Positions 11,085-21,241 of a stretch of DNA of 64,000 bases are shown in pieces. Numbering within the stretch: the stretch's first letter is position 1; the number at the start of each line of letters is the position of its first letter. The DNA is from Agarophyton chilense (Eukaryota; Rhodophyta; Florideophyceae; Gracilariales; Gracilariaceae). The notes under the pieces are model-generated. The model searched no databases. It had not been told where the DNA came from and saw only the letters and a program-made list of their open reading frames with translations. A program made the translations under genes and the position numbers. The stretch covers positions 1,240,001-1,304,000 of the forward strand of contig JARGXX010000086.1 of NCBI GenBank assembly GCA_030374765.1. Reading direction: 5' to 3'.

Positions 11085-11756
11085 ATGAGAGCGCAATCAT
11101 TCATTTCTCCTACTCATCTCAGTTTATTTTCAAATCGAAGCAGCCCATTGCAATGCACTTGTCCCCATCGATGGCAGACTCCAACGGGAACCACACCTAC
11201 AATGACAATTGATCCCAGTACAGTTGGAACTGGTTACGCTTTCCTTGATAGTCTCAAAGGTGTCGTTATAGGGCCCACAGTGAATGAGATTACTGCTGCT
11301 TTTGCGGGAGGCACCGTCGGTGTAATGGGTACAATCATCACACTAGAAGTTAGGCGACACAAGGTCAAGGAACGAAAACAGTGTCCGTACTGCAGAGGAA
11401 GTGGAAAGCTTCCTTGTGCTACATGCTACACAGTCGGTTCTTTGCCATCCGCAGCAGCGGTAGCGTCACAGAAAAGCTGTTCAACATGCAATGAAAAGGG
11501 GTTTCTCCTTTGCAATCATGTACGTCTTTTTTTTTTCAACACGATTATGTTCCTTACTTTTTCAACTATCCGTTTTGAAAGTTCGTGAGCCCTCCAGTTT
11601 GATGTTGTGAAAACTAACATTTCTTGTACTGGACAGTGCGACGGGGATGGTCGTCTAATTCCATGGGCGTATGAGCGCGCTATCCGCGCTCAATATGAAG
11701 ATTACGTCTACACAGCGATTGATGACTACTTTCAAGATGGTCCCCCATACATATGA
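11085..11756 (+). CDS. ORANGE/DnaJ-type cysteine-rich zinc-finger membrane protein, two exons (11085-11519, 11637-11756)
   Basis: Exon 1 (145 codons) and exon 2 (39 codons plus TGA) join in phase 0 into 184 residues. Residues 1-40 are Ser/Thr/Pro-rich and basic, like a plastid transit peptide. Residues about 68-88 (ITAAFAGGTVGVMGTIITLEV region) form one membrane segment. The cysteine-rich domain follows: CPYCRGSG (100-107), CATC (111-114), CSTCNEKG (132-139) and CNHCDGDG (143-150), the last one completed only by splicing. This CxxCxGxG pattern is that of DnaJ central domains and of plant ORANGE (OR) and BSD2 proteins. OR has two membrane segments and about 300 aa and stabilises phytoene synthase in plastids. 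The downstream WAYERA and the membrane segment favour an OR-like over a BSD2-like protein. At 184 aa with one membrane helix it is a short form, so a role in carotenoid synthesis is inference. The region after exon 1 would read on only into a poor tail before a stop. Confidence 0.82.
11520..11636 (+). other. spliceosomal intron of the ORANGE-like gene
   Basis: The 117-bp intron begins GTACGT after codon 145 (CAT) and ends CTGGACAG before TGC. A likely branch point CTAAC (in AAACTAACAT) lies about 20 bases before the acceptor. Removal restores a complete fourth CxxCxGxG motif, which is the strongest evidence that the intron is real. The intron is T-rich at its start (a run of T from about 11525). 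Confidence 0.88.
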
Positions 11757-12161
11757 CTTCCAAACATTGTTTTTAAACCTCGACTGGACAGCAAACAAAT
11801 CCACATTTCTCACATCCCGAATCCTATGACAGTTAGTTCTTACTAGCCTTGAATTCTTCATCACACACAGACTCTCCCGTCGTCAAGTGAGGCGGTACGC
11901 CATTTTTGTATCATGTCGTCAATTGTACGGAGCCTGCAGAAACACGCGACATACGTGAACAATATTGGTGTGTCCACCATCCTCCCCGAAATAAATTGCT
12001 TGTATCTTACCTTCAAACCCGTACATGTGTGAGCTGATCATCGGTGAAGCGTATGCCAAATCCTTTTCTGCTCAAACATAATTGGAACTGCGATCGCGGA
12101 CACAACTATCCATAATGTGTCCTCTATACGACAAAGCAAACTTTGAAGCTTGGTGGTAAGT
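11757..12161. other. tail-to-tail spacer between ORANGE-like gene and PEX19
   Basis: 405 bp hold the two 3' ends of convergent genes. I see no conserved coding motif. An AATAAA polyadenylation signal for the plus-strand gene may be the one near 11990 (gaaataaattg); this is a guess from the hexamer alone. Confidence 0.45.
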
Positions 12162-12932
12162 CTATTGAATCGGGCACATTTCACCAAACTTTTCAATATC
12201 TGAAGCTTGAAAAGAGGGAGATCCCGTCGCTGCGTTATCGAGATTTTGTAAGACTGCGTCTGGGGGTGATCCTGTGTCTTGCATTTTGGATAATAACTCC
12301 ATGATCTCGGTTGAATCTGCCTTGGCTTCATACTTTGCACATATTTGCCGCACCAGTTCTTGTTGCCTTGTGTACCGCTCACGCTCTTCCACCGACAATG
12401 AGTTCACGTTTTTGGGGAGCCATTCTTCATAAGCAGTCCGCATGTGCATCATTGGCGTTTTCAAAACGTCTTCGGAAAGCAATTGGCCGACTATGGTGTC
12501 TACCAGCTTCTCGACTTGCGGCCGTCCACCATTGGTGTTCTCAGGTTCACTTGCCTGGGTCGTGCCGGGCGCCTGATCATCCATGGGGTTCTGGGTGGAG
12601 AGATTGCCCAGAGATGATGAAAGACTTGTCATAAACTCTTCGACCAACTTCATGTCTTCGTCATTTACTTGATCTCTACCTTGGTCTTCGCCAACCCCCA
12701 GCTCTCGGAGAGCCTTTAATGCCTCGTCTAGGGCTTTTCCAGTTTCATCATTTTGTGTGGGTGATGTGGTTCCACTTTCTTCTTGTATGATTTGTTCTGA
12801 AGTTGTATCTCGCACGATTTCTTCGGTGTCCGATTGTTCTGCCGCTCTCGAATGCACAGATGAATCATCTTGTACGTTGTCAAATGCTTCTAAAGCACTG
12901 TCCAGAATACCATCGAGCTCTGAGTTTTCCAT
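12162..12932 (-). CDS. PEX19: peroxin-19, peroxisomal membrane protein receptor/chaperone
   Basis: An intact, intronless 256-codon frame ends in TAG. PEX19 binds newly made peroxisomal membrane proteins in the cytosol and delivers them to PEX3 on the membrane. The N-terminus carries an acidic amphipathic LDGILDSALEAFD segment of the PEX3-binding type. The middle is acidic and low in order. The C-terminal half has the conserved cargo-binding fold: 'LLSEDVLKTPMMHMRTAYEEWL', then 'ERYTRQQELVRQICAKYE' and 'IMELLSKMQDTGSPPDAV'. The protein ends in CPIQ (253-256), a CaaX box; a terminal Gln favours farnesylation, as known for PEX19 in yeast, plants and animals. Length is slightly under the usual 250-340 aa. 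It converges on the ORANGE-like gene and has its own upstream region to the right. Confidence 0.95.
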   Translation of the reverse strand: MENSELDGILDSALEAFDNVQDDSSVHSRAAEQSDTEEIVRDTTSEQIIQEESGTTSPTQNDETGKALDEALKALRELGVGEDQGRDQVNDEDMKLVEEFMTSLSSSLGNLSTQNPMDDQAPGTTQASEPENTNGGRPQVEKLVDTIVGQLLSEDVLKTPMMHMRTAYEEWLPKNVNSLSVEERERYTRQQELVRQICAKYEAKADSTEIMELLSKMQDTGSPPDAVLQNLDNAATGSPSFQASDIEKFGEMCPIQ

Positions 12933-13425
12933 TTTCGTTTACGCAAGGGGTTTCTCCAATCGAAATGCTGTGGCCTGATGAGTATTCTCGGGCATCAGCT
13001 CACGACTGAAAGAAGTTCAAAACAGACAAAGAAGACGGAGGAGCACCGGAAATTAAGGCTGAGAATCAGGAGTAGTCTCGGGTTTGTATTTCAAAGCAAC
13101 AAGAGAATTGCCAACATTGAGTTTTAGGAATTCGCAGCCACAGGCAAATCAGTGTATCATCTCAAGCCGAAAAGGACGTTGTGTTGTTTTCGAACCAATT
13201 CTCGTCCTAACCGCAAAACAGTGCTGCCAAGATGCTCACTCGAAATCGAAACCTTCATCGAATCCCATGATTTGAAAACAACATTTGAAACATGCGCGCT
13301 GTAACTGACATTTAGATAGTCACAATAATCTGGTTTATGTTTTCCTTGAACCGCCGATGATCCTCTTCCATTTTGGCAGTACAAATTAAAAAAAGAGATG
13401 TGATTCAAATGAAATAATTGTATCC
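12933..13425. other. PEX19 upstream region, no other gene
   Basis: About 490 bp upstream of PEX19 lead into the left inverted repeat of the piggyBac-like relic. The promoter and 5' leader of PEX19 should lie here. No TATA box or coding motif is convincing. Confidence 0.45.
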
Positions 13426-13462
13426 TAGTGTCTATACTACCACTGGCCTCATATGAGGCCAG
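13426..13462. repeat. left subterminal inverted repeat of the piggyBac-like relic
   Basis: TAGTGTCTATAC at 13426-13437 is followed by a 20-bp perfect palindrome at 13443-13462 built on CTGGCCTCAT. The reverse complement of 35157-35218 carries TAGTGTCTACAC and two palindromic units of the same kind, one differing from the left unit at about 2 of 18 positions. The matched order and opposite orientation fit the two ends of one transposon. Confidence 0.55.
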
Positions 13463-15382
13463 AATTACAACATCGATAAAATTTTGTAAACTTTTTCAAT
13501 TTCCTTAAGTTTTTGTACCTAGACGCTGTCAACACTCTCTTCTTCTCTCGCATCAACCTCAAAGATCACGAACGATCGCCCACAACCTTTACACAATATT
13601 ATCTTCACTCCATTATTCATAATTTATCAAATATGTCATCATCTATGAATCCCTGGCGTAAAGCGAGAAACAACCTAAACACCCGCGCACGTTTCGTCAT
13701 ATCATAAAGCGACTGTCACTTTTTCTATATCAAAAAGTGAAGGACAAAACTCCAATGCAAAACTGTTACAAAAATTGACTTATTGTCAAAAATAATGACA
13801 GACACCTTTTATCACCATAACATTTGAGCTATCTAGTCGAAAGAATGTTTGCACTATCTACATTTTGCCATGAGAAACCCGAAGATCATGTAGCTGATCA
13901 AAAAAATGTTCAAAAGCCACTACATACAACGTGAGGATAAATGCTGCTGCTAATTCTAACAAAATTTCAAAGAATGGAGAACAGAATACTGACACGAATG
14001 GAGAAGAAAAAACACAATGAATCCGTGGAGACATTTTTCTCTAACAAACAGTGAGATAATATACAGCTTTTTGGAAGTTCATTCGACCAAATTGACGACG
14101 GAATGTGTATCCTTGACTCAGAATGGTTCAGTGCAAATGCATAAATTGAAAGTGATTGGACCTGCTGGAAGTTTTGTCTTCACCATTCATGCGCTTCCAG
14201 AGCTACCTACATATGATTCGTTCATGTAAATTTGTCCTGTAGCTCATATAGCGAAAATGTGTCGATCTAATTACTCTCGGTTGGAAAGAAAAAGCTTAAA
14301 ATAGGCTACATGGGTTCAACATTTTGACTTTTTCGGTATGATGGTGCTGATGACCTGCTTTGAATTTTCAAATAGGAAATTACTTTCGACTAAAACACGT
14401 TTTTAAAATACATTGACTCTACGCAGCTCAGAAAGATCATTTAATGCAATCTTTTTGAACATATACGGTAATTTATTGTTATCAATGGCCTTGAAAACGA
14501 TCAAAATTCGGAAGAAGCCAGGTGGTCATGCGTTTTTGACTTTACGAGAGCTATAAATGATCACCGAAAAGCTTTTCTAACTACGTCACATGCTTTGTTC
14601 GTGGATGAAAGAATGTCACGTTGGAATGCACTCGAACGGAACTGGATTTCAATTCCACTTCCAAAATACACTGCTATTGATAGGAAACCTGAAAATAGTT
14701 GTGAATTAAGGACAGTGTGTTTTGGAAGGAGTGGAATTATTCTCAAAATATAAATCAGTATGCAAGTTACGAAATCCTCCTTACAGGCTTTTTAATCGTA
14801 ACAGGCGCGTGGAACAGTTGTTTGAGTGAGATTTGTTGAAAATTGGTTCGCAACTGATCGATCTTTGTAAGCCGATTCATATCTTTCATCCGTTGAAACA
14901 GCCGAAAAACTTTTAAAAAGAGAAATGCGATTTACTGGGGTTTTAAAAACAGCTACCAGACGGTTTCTTTTGAAACATCTTTACGAATTTACAATGACGG
15001 TACGAGGCCAGCACGTGTCAATGGTGGCGACACTGTCAGAATTGGATCGAAAGATGATGTCTTTGCTCTGAATGGAACGTGAAAGGATATATTTAATCAG
15101 CCTTTGTAGCAGTACCCAACCAAGAACTCTCATTTCTCTTGAAAGATGGAGGACAATTGAAGGAATAACATAAAAAAGCTTTCGATTGTTATTCCAGACC
15201 TTTGGGAGGAGTACTATTCTTGTTGTTCCAGAATTGATAGGAAAATTAGATCACTTCAAGATGAGCTGAATATGGGAAAGAAGTTCGAAGCGAAGAAATG
15301 AACTTCTGCAGTGAATATTTCTTTGCTGGCAATAGGCGTGGTAGTTGTTTGAAATCTCTACAAGGGTGCATACGGAAACATA
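13463..15382 (+). pseudogene. eroded body of the piggyBac-like relic
   Basis: This AT-rich stretch of 1.9 kb holds only fragments, for example 14017-14229 plus (70 codons), and many stops. Its place between the left repeat and the C-terminal cysteine motif suggests it once carried the promoter and the DDE part of the transposase. I do not see a convincing DDE motif in it, so the label rests on position. Confidence 0.25.
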
Positions 15383-15751
15383 TTGAATCTTACACAGCAA
15401 ATTTTCTATTGTAGTCTCTCAGACGGATTAATAGATAACAACTGGGATGCTATTCGAACTACGAATAGAAAATTTAATGGAGAAGTCGTAATAGAAACCC
15501 CACATATGGCTTGCATCAGCATTCATTTAATGGAAACCCATCGAAAACGAAGAAAATTGGATGGTTCTTTGACGTCTCAAATATATCAAGGACGATACAA
15601 AGTCTGCAAAACCACTTACAAATCAAAATTTGTTTGTTCAGAATGCAAAAAGTATAAAGACATAGATGTTTATATATTTCACGTTGGAACTGGTCGAGAG
15701 TGTTTTATAGATCAGCGGCGTGACATTCATCAAGTTCCGAGCAACATTTAG
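15383..15751 (+). pseudogene. piggyBac-like transposase C-terminal cysteine-rich fragment
   Basis: A 122-codon frame ends in TAG 11 bp before the outer retrotransposon. Its last third reads 'GRYKVCKTTYKSKFVCSECKK' (21 residues spanning about 15587-15650, given here by key residues C-x(10)-C-x2-C) followed by 'GTGRECF' and a final DIH. This spacing of cysteines and the closing CF..H resembles the C-terminal zinc-binding domain of piggyBac-derived transposases, which ends such proteins. The upstream part, with 'NNWDAIRTTNRKF', could be the preceding helical region. No catalytic residues are preserved in this fragment. Confidence 0.5.
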
Positions 15752-15757
15752 TCAACA

Positions 15758-15762
15758 GCATT
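15758..15762. repeat. target site duplication GCATT, left copy (outer element)
   Basis: GCATT directly precedes the TG start of the left 916-bp LTR and is repeated exactly after the right LTR at 34683-34687. A 5-bp duplication is normal for Ty3/gypsy integration. It fixes the element's two outer ends. Confidence 0.93.
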
Positions 15763-16678
15763 TGTGGAGCAAAACCCGGCGACGGGAAGTGCTCTCAAGG
15801 TGTTCGAAGCCTTGCTCCCTGGGGGAGGCAGACTCAGAGACAGAGCCCTCCGTTCGACCCGTAGTGTGGGGTGTAACTCCCACGGGGGATTCCGGCAGTA
15901 CCGACGGAGGTGAGGGGTAGAAACCGTTGGATCGGGAATGGGTATGGGTATCCCAAAGAATGGAGGAAAATCCGGCGAAGAGGAAAAACGGGGCGAGGGT
16001 CGGGCACTAACAGGCACCGGACCCGAGAACCAGAAAAGGGGCGAAACAACAAAAGAAACCCAATACAGGGGCGAAAACCTGTCTTCGAAAGGAAACACAA
16101 AAAGCACGCAACAAGTAAGCAGAACCCCCACGGGGTATTGTGGACGCAGGTCGTCTGAGCGGTCCCAAGGGGGTGGTTGCACGGAACCCAAACGTGGGCA
16201 CTCTCCAAGTGGAGTCGTGTCCCTACGCAGGCGTTGCTAACCAGAGCCCGTTCCGGGTTGTAAGGACGAAACGATGGCGACGAAGAACCTCTAAAGGTAT
16301 CGAAGACCAACCTTAGTTACCATTTACTCTGAGCTTCGGACTGTCAGATCTCATCTCCCTAAGTAGGGCCCACTAACTAAACTCTACAGTAGTGCACACC
16401 TGCTCAGGGCCATACACGTGGAGATCCCACTGTCAGGGTCCAAAAGTCCAACGTTCTAACAAATATCCGAAAATCGGTGCCAAACTTAAGCCACGTGTAT
16501 CACGGGGCCAATCGACCCATGGGCCATCCGATTTTTGACTTCATAGGCGAACTCTAACCAGAAAACAGTGCCACCTCAGCACACCTTAGAGGGGATCATA
16601 GTCTTAACCCTCGGAGGGTTCAATCCTCATTCTATGAGTTGCATCTTGAAGTATCCCCTAACTGGGCGTTGCTCTACA
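15763..16678 (-). repeat. 3' LTR of the outer element (left copy)
   Basis: 916 bp, TG...CA, matching 33767-34682 with about 14 differences by hand count and no length change. In element sense it is the downstream LTR, next to the polypurine tract. Minus-strand open frames of 147-158 codons inside both LTRs are not taken as genes because they have no motif and sit in regulatory sequence. Confidence 0.93.
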
Positions 16679-16691
16679 TCTCCCCCTCCTT
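16679..16691 (-). promoter_or_regulatory. polypurine tract of the outer element
   Basis: On the minus strand AAGGAGGGGGAGA abuts the TG of the 3' LTR directly. This is the expected primer for plus-strand DNA synthesis, and it independently shows that the element is oriented on the minus strand. Confidence 0.88.
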
Positions 16692-16759
16692 AAGACGAGG
16701 AAGAACATTCCGAGCCGCAGGTGTCTCGCTTTCCAGTCACTATACATACTTCTCTCCCA

Positions 16760-18616
16760 ATGGGGTCTTTCACCACTTCTGAGGATCGCCACAAAACCGG
16801 CACATCGGTACAACTTTCTTCTACTCCTCCGACTTTCGGCGATAAGCAACTTCTCGCAACAGCAGTCTCAACCAGCCCTCTTAAGGGAATGAACCCATAC
16901 GTCCTCAACCCACTCTCGGGGCCATCGGCCTCCGCGCCGGCGGACAATGAAGCTCCCCAGCAGGGTGGATATTTCTCCGGTTTGGATGCGGCTCCGTCAG
17001 GTACCAAACCTTCCGCCTCGGCGAGCAACCGACATCCTCAGGAGGATTTGGACATTAACGCGGTGGCGTGGAACTCCGCTCATGCGATGCCCTTGGTAGC
17101 AAACTCCAGAGGTTGGATCTCAAACGAATCCTTTCGAAGGTGGAGTCCCCTTACCGATCCGGTGATATATTCCCGCGCTCCGTGGTTCCATCCGACAGCG
17201 GTTCGCAACGATGAGCTCATCGACTCCTACGTGGAGGACGGCTTATTGCCGGGTGGCCTACCTGTCGAGGTTGTACGTTCTCCCGATTGGAGGGCGTGGG
17301 TAGCCATAGAGCCTCAGTATCTATACCGCGGTCGCGGGGAGTCCCTGGACAAGGCGCGCGCAGCGATGGCGGCTCTGGCCTACCAGCGATTGGAGAGGTC
17401 ACGCTTTGACCATCTGGTTCCCCCGGAGTACGGGGTCGATGTCGCCTATTACCGCACGTTCGGTGAGGTCTCCTACGGGGATAACCTGGCAGCCTTTCCC
17501 GAAGCCGAGTTCCGCGGACCGGGTTTTCCTCTCCGAGAAGATATGCTCCAATGGAGTCGTCCCATCCTTCGGGCTGAATTCAGGTACCTTCAGCGGCAGT
17601 TTACCCAATATGGGTTCGATCGACGCGTGCGCTTCGAGTGCCGCTCGCGCTCCCGTTTCGGGTTCCTTGTACCGTATCTGCACGTGGAACTGGAGCGTAT
17701 CCGTAACACGGCGAAGGTTGGGCGATTCGTGCCCCTTCCAGATTGGTGGAGTAAGGTCGAGGTCCCCCGAGGGTGCTTTGCTGAACTGCCCCCATGAATC
17801 TACTATATCGGGTCTCGTTTGATGCACGACCCGAACTCGGGATACTGGGCCCTCGTTGCAGCCGAGTGGGCAGCCCGCGTAGCGGCGCACCTCCTCTGGG
17901 ATGCTCATGACCATTTCCGTATCTGGTATATTCCTCCGATGCTACGGACCATCATGCGTCAGATCGACCTTGTCCCCGCGTTGGGTTCGGCCAGCAGCGT
18001 GCAGGACCTGTACCCAATCTTGGACGTGATCGACAACACCCAATGGGATTGAGTTCCAGTGGAAAATCAGCCCGCAGGGGAAGGATCCGTGCGAGACAAG
18101 TCTCCTGGCCGGTACAATCCGGGCTCCGGTAACTGGGTCTATTACAATCCCTTCGAAGGGGTTCGCATCAGCGCCGCGCAAGCACGGGCGCTGATTGACT
18201 CGCCTCGACCGATGCCGGTGGGACACCCGACGGGGTTCATTTATACCGACGATTACGAGTACGAGCCTCCAGTAGACCTGGACGATCCAGCGTTGGATAA
18301 CGAAGTGCCAGCTCCTAGTGGAGTACTCTCTGTGGAGCCATCTGCACCCTTCCAACCAGTGGGAACGACCTCAGCTGCGGCGGCGAATGCATCCGGTGGC
18401 GGTCCATCTGCTCCCCCCGGGTGGGGTGTGAACACCCTTGGGCAGGCGCCGGTTGCCGCTCCACAAGCGGATAGTGTGCGACAAGGCCTCGTGAACGCAG
18501 GCATTCCGATTCCCCCGGGTATGACGGATGTGAGCCAGATGTTGGCTTTCGCCTCGGCGTACCATCAGGGTCAGAATCCCAACGGTGGGGCGGGTCCCTC
18601 CTCGGGCTTTCCGTAG
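16760..18616 (+). pseudogene. antisense ORF of the outer element, about 618 codons with two in-frame TGA stops
   Basis: A single plus-strand frame runs from ATG 16760 to TAG 18616, opposite to gag-pol, and is broken only by TGA at 17795-17797 and 18050-18052. Residues 1-100 are Ser/Pro/Ala-rich. The middle (about 100-430) is a dense globular-looking region rich in Trp, Tyr and Arg (motifs 'YSRAPWFHP', 'SPDWRAWVAIEPQYL', 'RFVPLPDWWSKVEVP', 'LLWDAHDHFRIWYIPPM'). The last 180 residues are Pro/Gly/Ala-rich and disordered. I recognise no family. Both stops could be CGA to TGA changes. The frame starts 81 bp inside the LTR, so a promoter in the 3' LTR reading inward could express it. Antisense ORFs in this place are known in some plant Ty3/gypsy groups (e.g. 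Grande/Retand-type elements); homology to those is not claimed. Confidence 0.7.
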
Positions 18617-18659
18617 TTCCGCCTTCGGGCAATTGTAGAGTCCATAGCTTGGCGACAAT

Positions 18660-18840
18660 AGTAAACTTCTGATATTTGCATAACTTCTTTTCTTCTTCCT
18701 TCCTAGGATCCTAACTTCTACTTCATCTTCTTCATTCCTTCTTAGGATCTTCTTCATCTTCGTCTTCATCTTCTTCCCTTCCTAGGGTCCAATCTTCTTC
18801 TTAATCTTCTTCTCCACTTCGTGGGTCTTCTTTTCCTTTT
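18660..18840. repeat. polypyrimidine low-complexity tract with CCTAGG-type repeats
   Basis: About 180 bp of CTT/CTTC-rich sequence on the plus strand contain three spaced copies of a TTCCTAGGATCC-like motif (near 18702, 18741 and 18781). The tract lies between two convergent reading frames of the outer element, the antisense ORF ending at 18616 and the chromodomain frame ending at 19020. It could act as a bidirectional transcription end or a second purine-rich priming site on the minus strand; both are inference. Confidence 0.7.
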
Positions 18841-19019
18841 TTTCATCATAAACTGTCCCGATAACCGGTGCTGTGTTCCCCGGTTAACGGCGCTAGGCCG
18901 AGGGCCAGTAGACATTCCCTCTCAATACGTGTTCTTTGGGATACTCTCCTCAATTCCTCTTCAGAGTTCCAACATCTTCCTCACCTCGAGGTCCCATCCA
19001 CACCAGTTCCCGTGGTGGC

Positions 19020-19310
19020 TTACCCGACTTTAGCACGATCCAGACTTGGAGGCAAGGTTACTCGAGCGCGTCGGTGATAGGATAAAACCTTAGACCTCGG
19101 AAGGTGCTCAATGGGTTCCACTGTATCCTCATCAGGCGAGAATCCGTACCATTGGACTTGGTAGCGGACTTCTCCCTCGGGGGTGTAGATGTGACGCACG
19201 ATGCGATCGATAACGAATTCCTGCGGGTACACTTTTCCCTGTTCGGGCTTCTCTTCCATCTTGGAACGCTCTAGTTCTCTTGAGGGTGTCAACGTAGGGT
19301 CTCGACACAC
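19020..19310 (-). pseudogene. chromodomain of the outer element's integrase
   Basis: The 96-codon frame contains 'YPQEFVIDRIVRH', then 'VRYQVQWYGFSPDEDTVEPIEHL', split here as key residues: hydrophobic core VIDRIV, YxVxWYGF, and D-TVEP in place of the usual D.TWEP. This is a chromodomain of the type carried by chromoviruses, which directs integration to marked chromatin. The Trp of the canonical aromatic cage is Val here. The frame has the same register as the integrase C-terminal frame (19809-20924) but several stops lie between them (19811, 19760, and further ones), so it is now cut off. Confidence 0.85.
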
Positions 19311-20830
19311 CCCAGTGGGTTCTTTTCCGTGTTGCGAGCGGGTCTCAGCACTTCGTCCAAACGGCGCCGAGTGGCCTGTGGGCTACGTTGTAACTTCCGT
19401 CTACGGAGTCAAAACGGCCCAGTTTTGGGTTTTCTTAAAGCTGAGATCTTCCTGATAACAACGGTGTTCTTAGATTCGGTTACGGTTGAGAAACCGCGAC
19501 GCGGTAGCGTCTCCAGTCTCAGGGGGGTAAGACTTCAACGTCAACCCGAGCTACGGGGACGAAGGTTGCTCTTGTGCAACGCGCCGTGCGACGGAGGCGG
19601 TTTGCGCGACGGTTGGTCGTCAGAGCCTTTTGATTGGCTCGGTGCCATTCGACGTGTGCCACATAAATGCGCGGGCGCCGGTTGCCACTCCGCAAGGGGA
19701 TGTGATGTGGCGCTTTCGACACGCGCTAGCACTCTCCTGAGCTGTCCCCGACGGGTCTCACTCATTTCTTTCCCATTCCTGAGGGTTCCAGTGTCTCCAT
19801 AGGAGTTCCTATTCCCATTCCATAACGGAGAGCCAAATTTGGTCAACCTCGTCGTCGAGATCTTCCCCGTGCGGGTCCGCTGACACAGCTCGTTCCCGAG
19901 AAAGCGGGGTTTGAGTGTGCGACACCTCAGTGTCTCGTCCGCGGCGGCGGGTGATCGTCGGCTCTGTAGGCGTTCCGGGTGCGGAGTTCTCCACACGACT
20001 CTCCCTAGGCGGGGTTTCGTCATCTTTTCTGACGTCGTTCTCGGCTGGGTCGGCGGTGATGTCGCTACCCATACGCTGGGGTTGTGACTTCTCTGTCGCC
20101 GGCTCGGTCGGGCTCGCCGTCTCACTGTGAGAACAAGATTCCCTGTTAGGGCGACTGGCTGACGCCGAAACATCGTCCTGCGAAGGAACTAAGTCCTCCT
20201 CCCCCTCCTTAGGCGGAGAGCCAGGAGGCTTGATTACCTCTGGTGGGGGAATAACTCTGTAAGAGTTCGTTGACTGGGCCCTTGAGGGAGCGGGCCCAGG
20301 TTCGGGAGTATCCGAAGTTTCCGGTAGGTCGGTTAAACCACGTTCCGGGTGCGGAAGTATAACGGGGCGGGTGTTCGAATCTCCGCCTAACGGGTTAACT
20401 TCCGTTGAATCATCCCCTGTGGAGGGCGTTGGTGCCGACACCACTTCCACATTTGGGTTGGGCGCTCGTGTGATGCGGTCCCTGGAGATCCGTTCGTGGC
20501 GGTTAGCGATATCCAATACCACCGTGTCCGGGTCTACAGAAACCACACGATAGGGTCCGTCCACAATTGGCGAAAGCTTGTGCCTACGTTCCTTTTCAGG
20601 ATTGTAGTATTCCTTTCGAAGGAAGACGAAGTCGTCGGGCTCCACCTGAGGTAGAGGTTTGAGAACCCGATTGTCAAAGTCCTTCTTGTAGGCGCGTTGA
20701 GCTTGTCCATTGCTTTCCGGGCTATCGGCACCATCTTCGTAAGCCACTCCTTTCAGGCTTTTCGGTACAATCCCGGTGACGGGTACGTCGACAGCGTCGG
20801 TTGAGCCTCGATGGCGACCGGCGGCGGTGT
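19311..20830 (-). pseudogene. integrase C-terminal domain and long Pro/Ser-rich linker (outer element)
   Basis: From about 20,830 down the frame reads 'RAYKKDFDNRVL', then 'PDDFVFLRKEYY' and 'KLSPIVDGPYRVVSVD', the GPY/F-type C-terminal integrase module that binds DNA. After 'DRITRAPNP' it turns into a low-complexity, Pro/Ser/Glu-rich stretch of more than 200 residues to a TAG at 19809-19811. About 500 bp with several stops separate this from the chromodomain. In most chromoviruses the chromodomain follows the GPY/F module closely, so the linker is unusually long. A frameshift near 20,770-20,830 separates this piece from the catalytic core. Confidence 0.75.
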
Positions 20831-21241
20831 CCTCGACAGTACCAGTTCGAATGGGGATAACGATGTAACCCGATGTACCTGGGTGTTGTATGCATACGTG
20901 ATAGCGTCTGTGTACAAGTCCCAATTTTTGGGGTGATCCGCAACATACGATCTCAAAGCGTTGAGTATCGTGCGGTTAAACCTCTCCACCTGGCCATTCC
21001 CCTGAGGGTGATACGTAGTAACAAATAAATTCCTTACATCAAGGATTCGACATACATCCTGAAAGAACTTTGATGCGAATTGCCCTCCGTTGTCGGATAA
21101 CAACTGCACCGGCGGTCCATATACGAACACCCAATGGGTCACGAACGCTTGCGCGACGGTAGCGGCGGTGATCTGCTTCAGCGGCACAGTTCTCGTTAGC
21201 TTAGAGAATCTGTCAGAAATGACAAGCAGATACCGATGACC
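20753..21241 (-). pseudogene. integrase catalytic core, second part (outer element)
   Basis: Directly after the TGA at 21242-21244, the same frame continues 'GHRYLLVISDRFSKLTR' and on to 'LLSDNGGQFASKFF' (second Asp) and 'TYHPQGNGQVERFN' (Glu). Together with 'AIDILGEF' before the stop these make the DDE triad of a retroviral-type integrase. So one nonsense change cuts the catalytic domain between its first and second Asp. The register is lost again near 20,800, where the next frame takes over. Confidence 0.88.

Noticed and set aside
15834-16310. 158-codon minus-strand frames in both outer LTRs (also 33838-34314)
   Set aside because: They are LTR sequence seen twice; no motif, and several frames overlap on both strands because the region is GC-rich.
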